Below are positions 12,301-21,500 of a stretch of 64,000 bases of DNA, piece after piece. The stretch covers positions 191,001-255,000 of the forward strand of contig NC_083533.1 in the NCBI RefSeq assembly GCF_032362555.1, read 5' to 3'. Source of the stretch: Amyelois transitella. Its lineage: Eukaryota > Arthropoda > Insecta > Lepidoptera > Pyralidae. The position numbers were made by a program, and so were the translations under genes. The stretch's first letter is position 1; each line of letters opens with the position of its first letter. The notes beneath the pieces are model-generated. The model was not told the DNA's origin. It made no database searches and saw nothing but the letters and a program-made list of their open reading frames with translations.

Positions 12301-13479
12301 TCACAGTTCCGCACCCCATTCCAACGTCGATAAAAATCTATAATAAATGTTAAACGCTGTGTTGAAATTCCTTAAGAATACCTTGTGAACAAGTTCCCAT
12401 CTCGGCCATGTACCAAATGGCTATTTTCGAAAGTTATGTAAGTACATTAGTTTGAACCGATGCTTTTACGGTGAGGGAACGATGAACGATACTATACGGG
12501 TTAAGTTACCCTGCAAAGGTTGCGTAGGTCAGATGAGGAGTCGCTTCGTGTAAAAACCTGACTCAATCCAGGATCTATGGTCAAAGGCACGCCCCGGGCT
12601 CCTCTCCAGAGTGGTGAGGATGCAACCGGGACTAAAGCCAGGGAGAAGAAGACCTAGAGAACAATCCTAAATACTCCGTATCAGAATATTTGAAAGAGTT
12701 AATGCTGTGTGGTTCCCAGCACCAATAAAAAAGAATAGGACCACTCCATCTCATTTCCCATGGCGACTAAGAGATAGGCTTATAAGCTTGAGATTCTTAT
12801 TTTAGGCGATGGGCTAGCAACCTGTCACTATTTGAATCTCAATTCTATCATTAAGCCTAACCGCTGAACGTGGTCTACCAGTCCCTTCAAGGCTGTTGGC
12901 TCTGTCTACCCCGCAAGGGATATAGACGTGACTATATGAATGAATGAACGTTAATGCTAGTCTACCTCCCTCTTGGCCCATTGCGATGCCTGTCAAGGTG
13001 CATATGTGTATTTATTATTTGCCGTGTGGTTCTCGGCACGAATAAAAAAATCATAGGACCATTCCCTCTCTTTCGACTGTATGTCGTAAAAGGCGACTTA
13101 GGTATTGGATTATTAACTTGGGATTCTGTCACTATTTGAATCTCAATTCCATCAATAAGCCAAAAAGCTTAACATGGCTTATCTTAATCTCTAAATAATC
13201 TTTTCGAGACTGTTGGCTCTGTCTACCCCGGAAGGGCTATAGACGTGATTATACGTATGTATGTTACTCACAAATGAAAACCCGTAAGAATTTTAAACCC
13301 ATCTCTAGACATTGCGTAGGATCTAAATTAGGTAAAACAATACATAACTTTGTAAAAGCGACGTGTGTTTTTGTTTCAGACTGTTCTACCTACACCAGTT
13401 TGTGAAGATTCTAACACTAGGTTTAGTGCTAAACCTAGCTTATTTCGTAATTAAGTCAATATATTCCATATTTTATTAA
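353..13479 (+). CDS. FAR: Fatty acyl-CoA reductase, 3' part of gene (FAR-A)
   Basis: Partial gene; the NAD(P)-binding start lies left of the window. Nine exons read in one frame with matching phases: 353-436, 1634-1743, 2538-2623, 4076-4191, 5372-5494, 10485-10604, 11607-11797, 12216-12282, 13380-13479 (stop TAA). Visible family signatures: [14 protein letters not shown] with the catalytic YxxxK pair (Tyr codon 1659-1661, Lys codon 1671-1673), then [25 protein letters not shown], and [11 protein letters not shown]. Exons from 10485 on encode the FAR C-terminal domain ([17 protein letters not shown]) and end in a hydrophobic tail typical of ER or peroxisome anchored FARs. Known family role: NADPH-dependent reduction of fatty acyl-CoA to fatty alcohol. 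About 331 residues are present of a usual ~520. The fifth intron here, 5495-10484, holds a LINE. Which FAR subfamily this is, and its acyl preference, cannot be read from the sequence. Confidence 0.93.
490..935 (-). mobile_element. tRNA-derived SINE-J, minus orientation
   Basis: On the minus strand 935-845 reads as a tRNA-like head with a B box ggttcaaatccc and an A-box-like tggtctaatcgg. The body continues to the block gactcaccactggagagg-like text at 500-620. Related pieces occur at 12425-12660, 35320-35590, 36310-36390 and 44945-45060. Confidence 0.6.
1078..1262 (+). mobile_element. SINE-A, head missing
   Basis: Starts inside the element at gtcgtaaaaggcgac and ends in tatgtatgta. A second partial tail follows at 1267-1373. 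Confidence 0.8.
1432..1570 (-). mobile_element. LINE 3' tail fragment
   Basis: Reverse complement of the last ~140 nt of the 6256-9679 LINE, including cctctttcccggaggggta; directly left of the FAR-A exon at 1634. Confidence 0.85.
1768..2035 (+). mobile_element. SINE-A, full length
   Basis: The head gccgtgtggttcccgg begins 25 nt after the donor of FAR-A exon 1634-1743. Confidence 0.85.
2045..2430. repeat. Inverted pair of LINE 3' tails
   Basis: A minus-strand tail (2045-2262) and a plus-strand tail (2288-2430) face each other across about 25 nt of A/T-rich spacer, giving a potential ~140-bp hairpin in a FAR-A intron. Confidence 0.8.
2627..3008 (+). repeat. (ACAT)n microsatellite
   Basis: About 380 nt of imperfect ACAT/ACAC repeats starting right after the donor gtgagt of FAR-A exon 2538-2623. 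Its minus strand gives spurious MYVC-repeat ORFs. Confidence 0.97.
3009..3268 (+). mobile_element. SINE-A, full length
   Basis: The head follows directly on the (ACAT)n array, as if inserted into it. Confidence 0.85.
3275..3539 (+). mobile_element. SINE-H with (ATTCT)n tail
   Basis: Contains gttccgccgcttcttctaca and ends in tattctattctattct. Other copies: 22499-22662, 42968-43205 and 55963-56190; weaker ones at 5760-5960, 19265-19390 and 28355-28495. Confidence 0.75.
3571..3825 (+). mobile_element. SINE-A, full length
   Basis: Near-consensus copy, upstream of FAR-A exon 4076-4191. Confidence 0.88.
3935..4050 (+). mobile_element. SINE-B tail fragment
   Basis: Holds only the 3' part of SINE-B (gttgactaagtatctcgtaa to tttgtcc). 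Confidence 0.55.
4781..5046 (+). mobile_element. Helitron-like short element (TC...CTAG)
   Basis: Begins TCTATACTAATATTATAAAG after an A and ends CACAGCTAG before a T, as expected for Helitron A^T insertion. A hairpin-forming cgcggacgaagt(t)gcg sits just before the end. I associate this text with the lepidopteran Lep1-type Helitron; that identity is from memory, while the ends are seen. Confidence 0.7.
5060..5265 (-). mobile_element. SINE-B (tRNA-derived), diverged
   Basis: The minus strand carries a B box ggttcgaatcc-like segment and the head ggcctctgtagcgcagcgg. Confidence 0.75.
5533..5600 (-). mobile_element. SINE-A tail fragment
   Basis: Only the 3' ~65 nt of the element, 40 nt after the donor at 5494. 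Confidence 0.75.
5971..6200 (+). mobile_element. Helitron-like element, second family
   Basis: Contains attctcgtgtcacaatgttc and ends ggacagctag before T. Relatives at 17820-18046 and 43243-43471 share both ends. Confidence 0.65.
6256..9679 (+). mobile_element. APE-type non-LTR retrotransposon (RTE-like), near full length
   Basis: The 5' end starts with gccgtgtggttcccggcacc, the same head as SINE-A, and matches SINE-A for about 90 nt. A GC-richer leader of about 200 nt follows, then one long ORF with endonuclease and reverse transcriptase, and a 3' end ggcgtgattt followed by (TATG)n. The element lies in FAR-A between exons 5372-5494 and 10485-10604, in sense orientation. No clean target-site duplication is visible. 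A single-ORF APE plus RT layout with a short microsatellite tail fits the RTE or Proto2 group; the clade is inferred, not shown by phylogeny. Confidence 0.85.
6660..9657 (+). pseudogene. Retrotransposon endonuclease/reverse transcriptase ORF, frameshifted
   Basis: An open frame runs from 6546 to 9212; the family-like start is [14 protein letters not shown] at 6660. The endonuclease part shows [17 protein letters not shown] near 7083 and SDHLLV near 7365. The RT part shows [48 protein letters not shown] and the catalytic YADD at 8826-8837. The frame breaks near 9106, where the 7-mer gtgaatg is tandemly doubled (9099-9105 and 9106-9112). The rest of the protein continues in another frame to 9657 ([12 protein letters not shown] through YPSGKEA). 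Otherwise no stop is seen over about 1000 codons, so the copy is young. It is probably inactive as it stands. Confidence 0.85.
10172..10418 (-). mobile_element. SINE-A, full length
   Basis: The minus-strand head ends 66 nt before FAR-A exon 10485-10604. Confidence 0.88.
10622..10868 (-). mobile_element. SINE-B, full length
   Basis: On the minus strand, A box tggcgcagcggt and B box ggttcgaatcc; starts 18 nt after the donor at 10604. Confidence 0.85.
11010..11463 (-). mobile_element. Two SINE-A copies head to tail
   Basis: A near-consensus copy at 11010-11262 is followed directly by a diverged copy at 11264-11463. A third, plus-strand tail piece is at 11466-11535. Confidence 0.8.
11853..11895 (+). 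mobile_element. Small internal LINE piece
   Basis: 43 nt identical or nearly so to LINE 9474-9516 (cctagacgaacgtatcttga); lacks the LINE 3' end, so it is not a simple 5' truncation. Confidence 0.75.
11926..12174 (+). mobile_element. Helitron-like element, third family
   Basis: TC start, gcgggcaacagCTAG end before T, flanking A at the left. Confidence 0.6.
12425..12660 (+). mobile_element. SINE-J relative
   Basis: Opposite orientation to the 490-935 copy; follows the FAR-A exon ending at 12282. Confidence 0.5.
12704..12945 (+). mobile_element. SINE-A
   Basis: Full-length but lacks part of the gtcgtaaaagg block. Confidence 0.8.
13021..13263 (+). mobile_element. SINE-A, diverged
   Basis: Head gccgtgtggttctcgg to tail acgtatgtatgt; internal deletion around 13120. 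Lies before the last FAR-A exon. Confidence 0.78.
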
Positions 13480-13514
13480 AAAAACATAAGTAGCTTTCGT
13501 GAATCGTAAGTGAT

Positions 13515-13630
13515 CGTCGAGAAAATATGAAGCGAGTGATGAACGCTGACAGAGTGTGTAAGGATAGTTAGAAGAAATTAAGTCTCTGCCTACCCCCATG
13601 AAAATATAAGCGTGATTTACTGTGTAGGTA
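13515..13630 (+). mobile_element. Old LINE 3' tail in FAR-A 3' region
   Basis: Diverged copy of the LINE end (gtctctgcctacccc, gcgtgattta), about 40 nt past the FAR-A stop. Confidence 0.55.
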
Positions 13631-13803
13631 TACACTTGTTTAAAAGCCGCCACTAAATTTTACACCTTTTATTTACATCTGTTTACTCAAAATAATTAAA
13701 TAATTTTAATTTTTTACAAATTATTTTTGTTTATTGATACAGAGTTAGTGTACTTTTAAAATTCGGTTATTGAATCGGTAAGAACAAAATGTATAAAATT
13801 AAA

Positions 13804-14080
13804 TCTGTACTAATATTATAAAGCTGAAGAGTTTGTTTGTTTGTTTGTTTGAACGCGCTAATCTCAGGAACTACTGGTTCGAATTGAAAAATTCTTTTTT
13901 CGTTGAATAGACTATCTATCGAGGAAGGCTTTAGGCTATATAACATCACGCTGCAACTCTTAGGAGCGAAGAAATAATGGAAAATGTGAAAAATAAACGA
14001 GAAAAAATTATTCATCCTTGAGGGCTTCAATAATGCCCAAAATAACTACTCCACGCGGACAAAGTCGCGGGCACAGCTAA
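13804..14080 (+). mobile_element. Helitron-like short element
   Basis: TC start and gcacagCTAA end before T. Contains an AATAAA (13992-13997), the first canonical signal past the FAR-A stop on the plus strand. Confidence 0.68.
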
Positions 14081-15640
14081 TATATTATAAAATATATTTT
14101 TACGATACGAAAATGATAATATTCTCTTTGTGACTCACTTTATATAAGTTGCAAGGTCTAGCTTGACTTATGTCTGTGGTCAAAAAGAATGTAATCATTT
14201 GTTTGCGGTATGTCAGCTATTTGAAAGAGATTGTCGTATCTTAGTGAATTACCAATGTAAGATTTTATGATTTTGAAATTATCTTGTGTCATTTAATTAT
14301 AAATTATACTTGCTGAGTTTTATTTTATTGTAACTTTATCGTTATTATTGTAAATATTATAGAATAGAATAAGTTATGACAAAATTGAGGTAATCTCAAT
14401 TTCATAATTGAGCCATCCAACTGAACGTGGTAACTACTATTCGGACTTTTAGCTCTGTCTACTCCGTAAGATAATTAGATATTAAGTACAAACATTTATG
14501 CAGTTTTGATTCAATCAAGTATATAATAAGTTATCCGAATTAAAAATATTATCAAAGACTAAAGCAGTGGAATTCTCATTCAAATTTTGTTTGAGAGATG
14601 TATGAGAGTTCTACAATTTGTATGTTTCGTCACATGTATGAAGTTTAGGCATAATTTTGTACAAAACATTTTTTTACTACTTACATTTAAAAAGAACAGA
14701 TTGTAATTTTCGCAAATTATTTGCTCAAATAAGCTAAGTGGAAAAATAAAAACACTTTTTCTTTATACAAGCAATTTTTATTTATAGCATATCTATATTA
14801 TTAATTATATTTACATAATTTCAAGCCATAAAAAAAAATATTCACATAAAAACGTACAGTTTGGCAAAAAAAAATAATGTTACCTGAGCCGCATGCGCGA
14901 AACTGCATTAGTGCCATCGCGTCACCAATAGATGGCGCTGATTGAATCACATACAAATTATCGTTAATTTTCTTGACTTGTTTGATCGACTGCATCTCGC
15001 AATGGTAAGTTTTTGACTGATAGCGTCGCGTGATTTTATTTTTTGGTAGTTGTGACGTGTGGCGTAGATATGTCGCCACAGTTTTATAAAAAGTAAAATG
15101 AGTAATGTCCAACATTTTCTCTCTCTGCTGTTTTTCTTTTTTGCCAAGCTGCACAGAAAAAAAATATATAACAAACGTAGTAACTTACATAGATTTTAAA
15201 GTCACTACTCAAAATGTAACAAAATTTCATGTAAATATTTACATTCGATTACATATATTTACATCAAAATGTTTGTTTAATATAAAAAAAAATATTAAAA
15301 GATTTACATTCATTTTAAAAAATAAGGGAATATTTTTACCTATTTCTAACGGTTTTTCTTTTTGACAATTTTAATTACAAATTAAACGTAAGATACTTCT
15401 AAAATAAAAAAAAAATACAACCAAAATACCTATGATTTGTTCTATTTTACACGAACACGTCTTTATTTTTATATTTTAGGAATGCAATTATTGCAATAAC
15501 AATTCTTTGAGTTATTGATAAAACTTCATAATCACAAAGTTACATTTAAAATATGTAAATACTTGACAGTTACGTTAAGAACAGACATTTCATTGGGGAT
15601 TTTTCTTCTCAACGTTTAATCCCTTAATGTTTTTCATTTC
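14081..15640. other. Intergenic, no gene seen
   Basis: A/T-rich, mostly unique sequence between the convergent FAR-A and ZIP9 genes. It holds a weak SINE-A remnant (14395-14480), a CTCF-like site (14925-14940), and a small remnant of element K (15058-15090). Short ORFs here look random. Confidence 0.6.
14925..14940 (+). promoter_or_regulatory. CTCF-like motif
   Basis: ccaatagatggcgctg agrees with the animal CTCF core (CCAnYAGRTGGCGC) at nearly all positions. It lies in the intergenic space between two convergent genes. One motif match is weak evidence of function. Confidence 0.35.
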
Positions 15641-15644
15641 CTAG

Positions 15645-15855
15645 ACGGCCTCTGTGGCGTAGCGCGAATACGCTTGTCTGTAACACCAGAGGGCCCGGGT
15701 TCAAATCCCGGTCTATGATTGGCCTGGGTCTTGGATGTTCATCTTTATAAATATTTTTTATAAAACATAGTTGAGTTAGTATCTCGTAACACAAGTCTCG
15801 AACTTACTTCGAGGCTAACTCATCTGTAAATTTTTTTCCTGTATCTATTTATTTA
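15645..15855 (+). mobile_element. SINE-B
   Basis: Head ggcctctgtggcgtagcg with B box ggttcaaatcc; ends near ctgtatctatttattt. Confidence 0.8.
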
Positions 15856-16299
15856 AATTTAATCAAATTAAGTAAATAGCTTGTTAGTAAATCACAGTCT
15901 TTTTTTAATTAACTTGCACAGTCAACAACAAGGTTAGTAAATAAGTTGACAGAGATAAGGTTTAAATATTTGCACCAAAACAAAAAAAAATTAACTTTAG
16001 GTTTTGCGTATTTTATTATGTTGTTGACTGTACATAATAAACGAAAGGTCAGTAACTTATTGCAAAAAAAAAATGACTTAAAAATTGATTTCTCAATACG
16101 TCGCCACATATTTTTATTTAGAAATCCTTTTAATGCGAAGGGCGCAGTTATAAAAACAAAAAGGACTTAATATTACTTACTATAAACAAAACTTATGTTG
16201 AGTGAAAAATATAATCATATTGGGGTTAAAAGCATACTTGGCCTCTTTATAAGAATTAAAATGCCTTTATTAGGCTTTATTGATATATGTTTTTTTATT
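15856..16299. other. A/T-rich stretch, nothing recognised
   Basis: Short overlapping ORFs on both strands have no family resemblance and no splice context. Confidence 0.5.
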
Positions 16300-16470
16300 T
16301 GCACTGAGCTAGCAACCTGTCACTATTTGAATCTCAATGTTCTGCCTCGCAACACCTAACGTATAGACGTGACTATATAATTAATAGCTGAACGTGGCCT
16401 ATCAGTATTTTCAAGACTGTTGGCTCTGTCTAACCCGCAAGGGATATAGACGTGATGATATGTTCATATG
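16300..16470 (+). mobile_element. SINE-A, rearranged
   Basis: The middle and tail of SINE-A are present, with a partial internal duplication of the tail. Confidence 0.65.
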
Positions 16471-17255
16471 TATTATGCCTTTACTTATTTATGAGAATTA
16501 ATAAAAATAAGCGTTACATTACCAACAAATTGGGGAAGACAAGTTCAACTCTTTTAAAAAATAAACTTATTAATTTAATAATACAAAATAGTCATTCCCT
16601 GCGCGTGATATATGAAAATAAAAACTAAGATGAAAATTAAAATTTAAAAAAAAGAATAGCAAACCTATAAAAGAAAAATATATTTAAAGACACGAAGTCG
16701 ACATTCTATGAGCATAATATATTTCTATAATATTATCAAGTGACAACATTTCTTTTATATACAAACTCAATTTTTCGCGTTCATTTCTTCATCGGATTTT
16801 GATGAAATTTTACATTAATTTTATGATAGGTATTCTATAATAACTGTAAAACATCAGATGAATGTTTTTGAAATTTTTTCATACGAGTTTCTTTAAAGAG
16901 GTAGTCTCTGCCTACCCCTCCGGGAAAGAGGCGTGATTTTATGTATTTTTTATGTATGAGTTTCTTTAAAAGTAGGGAAAATATTATTTAGTAAAGTTTA
17001 CAAAATAATATAGTAGAATTGAGGAGTTTCAATACAATGCAATGTGTAACAAAATCCCTAGCATAATAAACCTAAATTGTAGTAAATGAAGTGATGTTTA
17101 AAACAAAAATAAAAAACAAAAAATAAAAGTATTAATTAATTTTTTAAGAATTTTTTCCACAATATTTAGCAAATTCACAGAAACTGACAACACTGTCACC
17201 AAACAAGACAAATGAAATCGAAAGTGTTGCCATGCGAGCAACCCACTAAAATTGC
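16471..17255. other. A/T-rich stretch with one LINE tail
   Basis: Only a ~50-nt plus-strand LINE tail (16897-16945) is recognisable. Confidence 0.5.
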
Positions 17256-17261
17256 AACAGA

Positions 17262-17800
17262 TTTTTTTTTAACACGGATAATTTTTTGCTTTCTGCGGTG
17301 AGAATTCGATATATAGACCTGCATAATGTCAACATTACATTCAGGAAAACGATGTAACCCTCTAATAATTCATTTATTTGATTTGCCACACACAATTTAC
17401 AATGTACATACATATATGAAATTACAAATAAATTTTTGTTAGCGCAATATTTGTAGCGGGAGCGATGATTCGGCTCGACCGCCACCAAAGGGAAGATCTT
17501 CCGCCAGGCTAGGTGTTATGCCTGGGGAACCGCGGCTCCGACGATGTTGTGTCGGAGGTTGTATATATAGCTCCAATCCGTGAAATCTCTGAAATCGCGT
17601 TCTAGATACTTCGCTGCTATTGGTTGAGCGCGTCAATTTCTTCGAGATGATTGACAGTTGTTGTGCGATTTGATGTTGTGACGAGTGGCGTAGAGATGTC
17701 GCCACAATTTAATTTTTTCAACACGGCTAATTTTATACTTTCAGTCGCGAGAAACCTACGAATAGAACCTGCATATTCTCAACATCACATTCGTGGATTG
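17262..17800 (+). repeat. Short copy of element K between ~85-bp direct repeats
   Basis: 17455-17705 carries ttcggctcgaccgccaccaa through gtagagatgtcgccaca, the two ends of the longer minus-strand copy at 28555-29412. It is flanked by similar ~85-nt blocks at 17262-17350 and 17710-17800 (acctgcata..tcaacat..acattc). Confidence 0.6.
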
Positions 17801-17819
17801 TACATATATTTTGGTCAAA

Positions 17820-18046
17820 TCTATAAATATAAGATTCTCACAATGTTCGTTCCCGTACTCTTCCGAAACTGCTTGACCGATTCTCATGAAATTTTGTGAG
17901 CATATTGAGTATGTCTGAGAATCGGCCAACATCTATTTTTCATACCCCTTAGTGATAAGGGTTGTCCAACCTTAACAATTTTTTTTTAACTAGAAATAAC
18001 TTAAAAAATATTTATATGACAAAACAACGTTTGCCGGTACAGCTTG
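17820..18046 (+). mobile_element. Helitron-like element, second family
   Basis: TCTATAAATATAAG start, gtacagCTTG end before T. Confidence 0.6.
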
Positions 18047-18062
18047 TATACATATACATATA

Positions 18063-18510
18063 CAGGGTGACATTTAAAACAACTGCATCCTTTTAAACAT
18101 AGACTGTACCCATGCTTCTTAGCCGTTTGAGCCTATTTCACACGCTTTATTAAAGACCAATACTACAAAAAGAAATTAAAACTAAACATGTAAATAAATG
18201 TCTAAAAAATAAATTATTCTTCTAATATCAAGATCAAGTAAAGTACAGAGTTGTCGAGATCGCTCAGCTGAATGAATTGTGTCGTTGACCTCTGAATCGC
18301 GTCGCGTCGCGTCATTCGCGACGCGGTCGCGTCGCTTTTCCGCCGGCCGGGGTGATATGACGTATTTAGGATCGTGGATTTTGATACTTTTATTTATTTT
18401 TCGTACTTTCTTAAATATGAACCAATAGTTTTCTTTTAACGTTTTTAAATATCCTTTAGATGAGTACATTTAACAGTAAAATTTATGCTGTTGAATTAAA
18501 AGTCACCCTG
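18063..18510. mobile_element. TIR element (MITE) behind the ZIP9 stop codon
   Basis: Terminal inverted repeats cagggtgac flanked on both sides by TA, a mariner-like signature. 448 bp, no transposase ORF. It contains a GC-rich hairpin (18303-18311 with 18317-18325) and overlapping AATAAA signals on the minus strand (18389-18398). Confidence 0.8.
18389..18398 (-). terminator. Candidate ZIP9 polyadenylation signal
   Basis: AATAAATAAA on the minus strand, about 145 nt after the ZIP9 stop and inside the TIR element. No closer canonical signal was noticed. Confidence 0.45.
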
Positions 18511-18539
18511 TATATAAAAATTCCCCACTTACAATACCA

Positions 18540-21500
18540 CTAATGTTTATGTCCCATCGTCAACAAAACAGGCAACATAGCACCGACTGTCAACAGGAAC
18601 ATCTCGCAGAACTGCAGGCCCCCGAACCCCCTCTTGGGGGCTCCCCCCTCCTGCAGGGGGAGCAGTGTGTGAGTGTGCGAGTGTGAGTGTGTGAGTTCCG
18701 GCAGAACGTGCACAGTAGCCACGTATAGGAAAGTGCCGGCTGAGAACAGCATAGCGATGCCTGTGGAGAAATAAAATATATTTTTACAACATACATACAT
18801 ATGGTCACAGGGGTAGACAGAGCCGACAGTCTTTAAAAGTCTGAATGGCCACGTTCAGCTATTAATGATGGAATTGAGATTCAAATAGTGGGTAACAGGT
18901 TGCTGCCCATCGCCTTAAAAAATAATCCCAAGTTTATAAGCCTATTCCATAGTAGCCTTTAACGACATCCATGGGAACGAGATGGAGTTGTTGTGTTTTT
19001 TTTTTGAGACAGTGACGTAATTAAATGAATGTATGTATGTATGTAATGTACATTCAAATTAAGATCCTCCTCTTTTAGTGAAGTAGGTCAAAACGAATTA
19101 ATTATTAAAAAAATCTCACCCGTCGCGTTAAAATCGCTGAGAGTCTGTTTACTCTCGTTGCCAATACCGAAGTAAGTCAGCAAGGCTCCCAGCGGCGCGG
19201 CGGTCGAGAAGATTAACAGGTGCTTGCGTATTCGATTCCTGCGAAGATAAAGTATTTATGTTACTCGTAGAAGAACAAGAAAATGTTGCAGTGCAGTTTG
19301 TCACCGCTTCTTACGCACTGATGCTTTGGAAGCGGCGGTGAACTTAGTTTTAAGTAATTTTTTTTTGACGTCAACCAATGTTGTGAAACCAAAAGAGAAA
19401 CACGATCATTTCTCATTTCCTCTCTCTCTTACCCTCTCCATCTCTTTCCCTCTCACCTGTCAAGTCCAGCGTGTAACAGGAATGTGACGAGTCCGAAAGC
19501 GGCCGGCGCCTTGTGCAGCATTATGGCGAGAAACACGATCATTTCTCATTCCCTCTCTCTTACCCCGCCATCTCTTCCCCTCTCACCTGTCAAGTCCAGC
19601 GTGCAACAGGAATGTGACGAGTCCGAAAGCGGCCGGCGCCTTGTGCAGCATTATGGCGAGAAACACGATCATTTCTCATTCCCTCTCTCTTACCCCGCCA
19701 TCTCTTTCCCTCTCACCTGTCAAGTCCAGCGTGCAACAGGAATGTGACGAGTCCGAAAGCGGCCGGCGCCTTGTGCAGCATTATGGCGAGAAACACGATC
19801 ATTTCTCATTCCCTCTCTCTTACCCCGCCATCTCTTTCCCTCTCACCTGTCAAGTCCAGCGTGCAACAGGAATGTGACGAGTCCGAAAGCGGCCGGCGCC
19901 TTGTGCAGCATTATGGCGAGAAACACGATCATTTCTCATTCCCTCTCTCTTACCCCGCCATCTCTTTCCCTCTCACCTGTCAAGTCCAGCGTGCAACAGG
20001 AATGTGACGAGTCCGAAAGCGGCCGGCGCCTTGTGCAGCATTATGGCGAGAAACACGATCATTTCCACGTCTGCGTGGGAGGTGGTCGCGGCCGCGCCCA
20101 GGGCAATGCCGTCAGCTGAAGCAATCATTTTTATCTTAGTTATAAGATAGGTGCTATAAGATAAGTGCCGTGTGGTTCCAGACACCAATACAAAAAAAGA
20201 ATAGGACCACTCCATCTCTTTCCCATGTATGTCGTAAAAGGCGACTAAGGGATAGGCTTAAAACCATGGGATTCTTTTTTAGGCGATGGCCTAGCAACCT
20301 GTCACTATTTGAATCTCAATTCTATCATTAAGCCAAATAGCTGAACGTGACCATTCAGTATTTTCAGGACCGTTGGCTCTGTCTACCCCGCAAGGGATAT
20401 AGACGTGACCATATGTATGTATGTATGTATAAGATCGGTGTGATACCTGCGGGGCTATCATGTCGTTTTTATCCCTGTTTCGCTTTTTATTATGACGCGA
20501 AACGGGATAGCGATAGTTTATCGCGCGATAAAAACAGCGTCGCGCGTGCCACGCTAGCCCCACTGAAACCACCACCACCAAAACTGACAACTACTTAATT
20601 TATTAATTCATTAGTAATAATCACGTCTATATCCCTTATTGGGTAGACACAGCTAGCAAAAAGACTGATTGGTATGTATGTATACATAAACGTGTGCCAT
20701 GTGATTCCCGGCACCAATAAAAAAGAAGAATGGGACCACTCGTTCTCTTTCCCATGAATGTCGTAAAAGGCGACTAAGGGTATAAACTTATAAACTTTGG
20801 ATTCTTCTTTTAGGCGATGGGCTAGCAATCTCGATTCTATCATCAAGCCAAGAAGCTGAACGTGGCCTTTCGGTATTTTCAAGACTGTTGGCTCTGTCTA
20901 CCCCGTAAGGAATATAGAAGTGACTATATGTATGTATAGATAAACATAAATAAATAAATATATGTATACGGGACATATTACACAGATTGAGTTAGTTGAA
21001 ATTGGTGTAACTGTGTACTAACACAACGATACTATATTTTTAAATAATTACTTATACAGATAAACATCCAAGACCCAGACCAGACAGAGAAAGTTCGGTT
21101 CTCATCAAGCCCTGGCCGGGATTCGAACCCGGGACCTCCGGTGACACAGACAAGCGTATTACCGCTGCGCCACAGAGGCCGTCTGAACATACAAGGCCAT
21201 GCAATCGGTGAAATATGGATTCTGAGAAAATTTATCGAAGGCACGGTCTAAAAAAACTAGAGCATAACTAGGTTTAAAAAACAATAGTAAAATAATCTAG
21301 GTATAGGTAAGAAACATCAACATTGATAAAACTGCTTAAACTTAAGCGAAAAAAAAAATTTCCATTTATACCAAGTAATTTAAAATACATACATATAGTC
21401 ACGTCTATATGCATTGCGGGGTAGACAGAGCCAACAGTCTTGAAAAAACTGATGGGTCACGTTCAGCTGGTTGATATAATTGAGATTTAAATAGTGACAG

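Noticed and set aside
19395..20059. CRISPR-like regular array
   Set aside because: The 130-bp units have no spacers, are exon-derived, and the genome is eukaryotic.
19484..20119. Plus-strand ORFs of 81-87 aa repeated four times, suggesting a repeat-protein family
   Set aside because: They are the antisense of ZIP9 exon 4 copies and intron; the minus-strand reading matches ZIP9.
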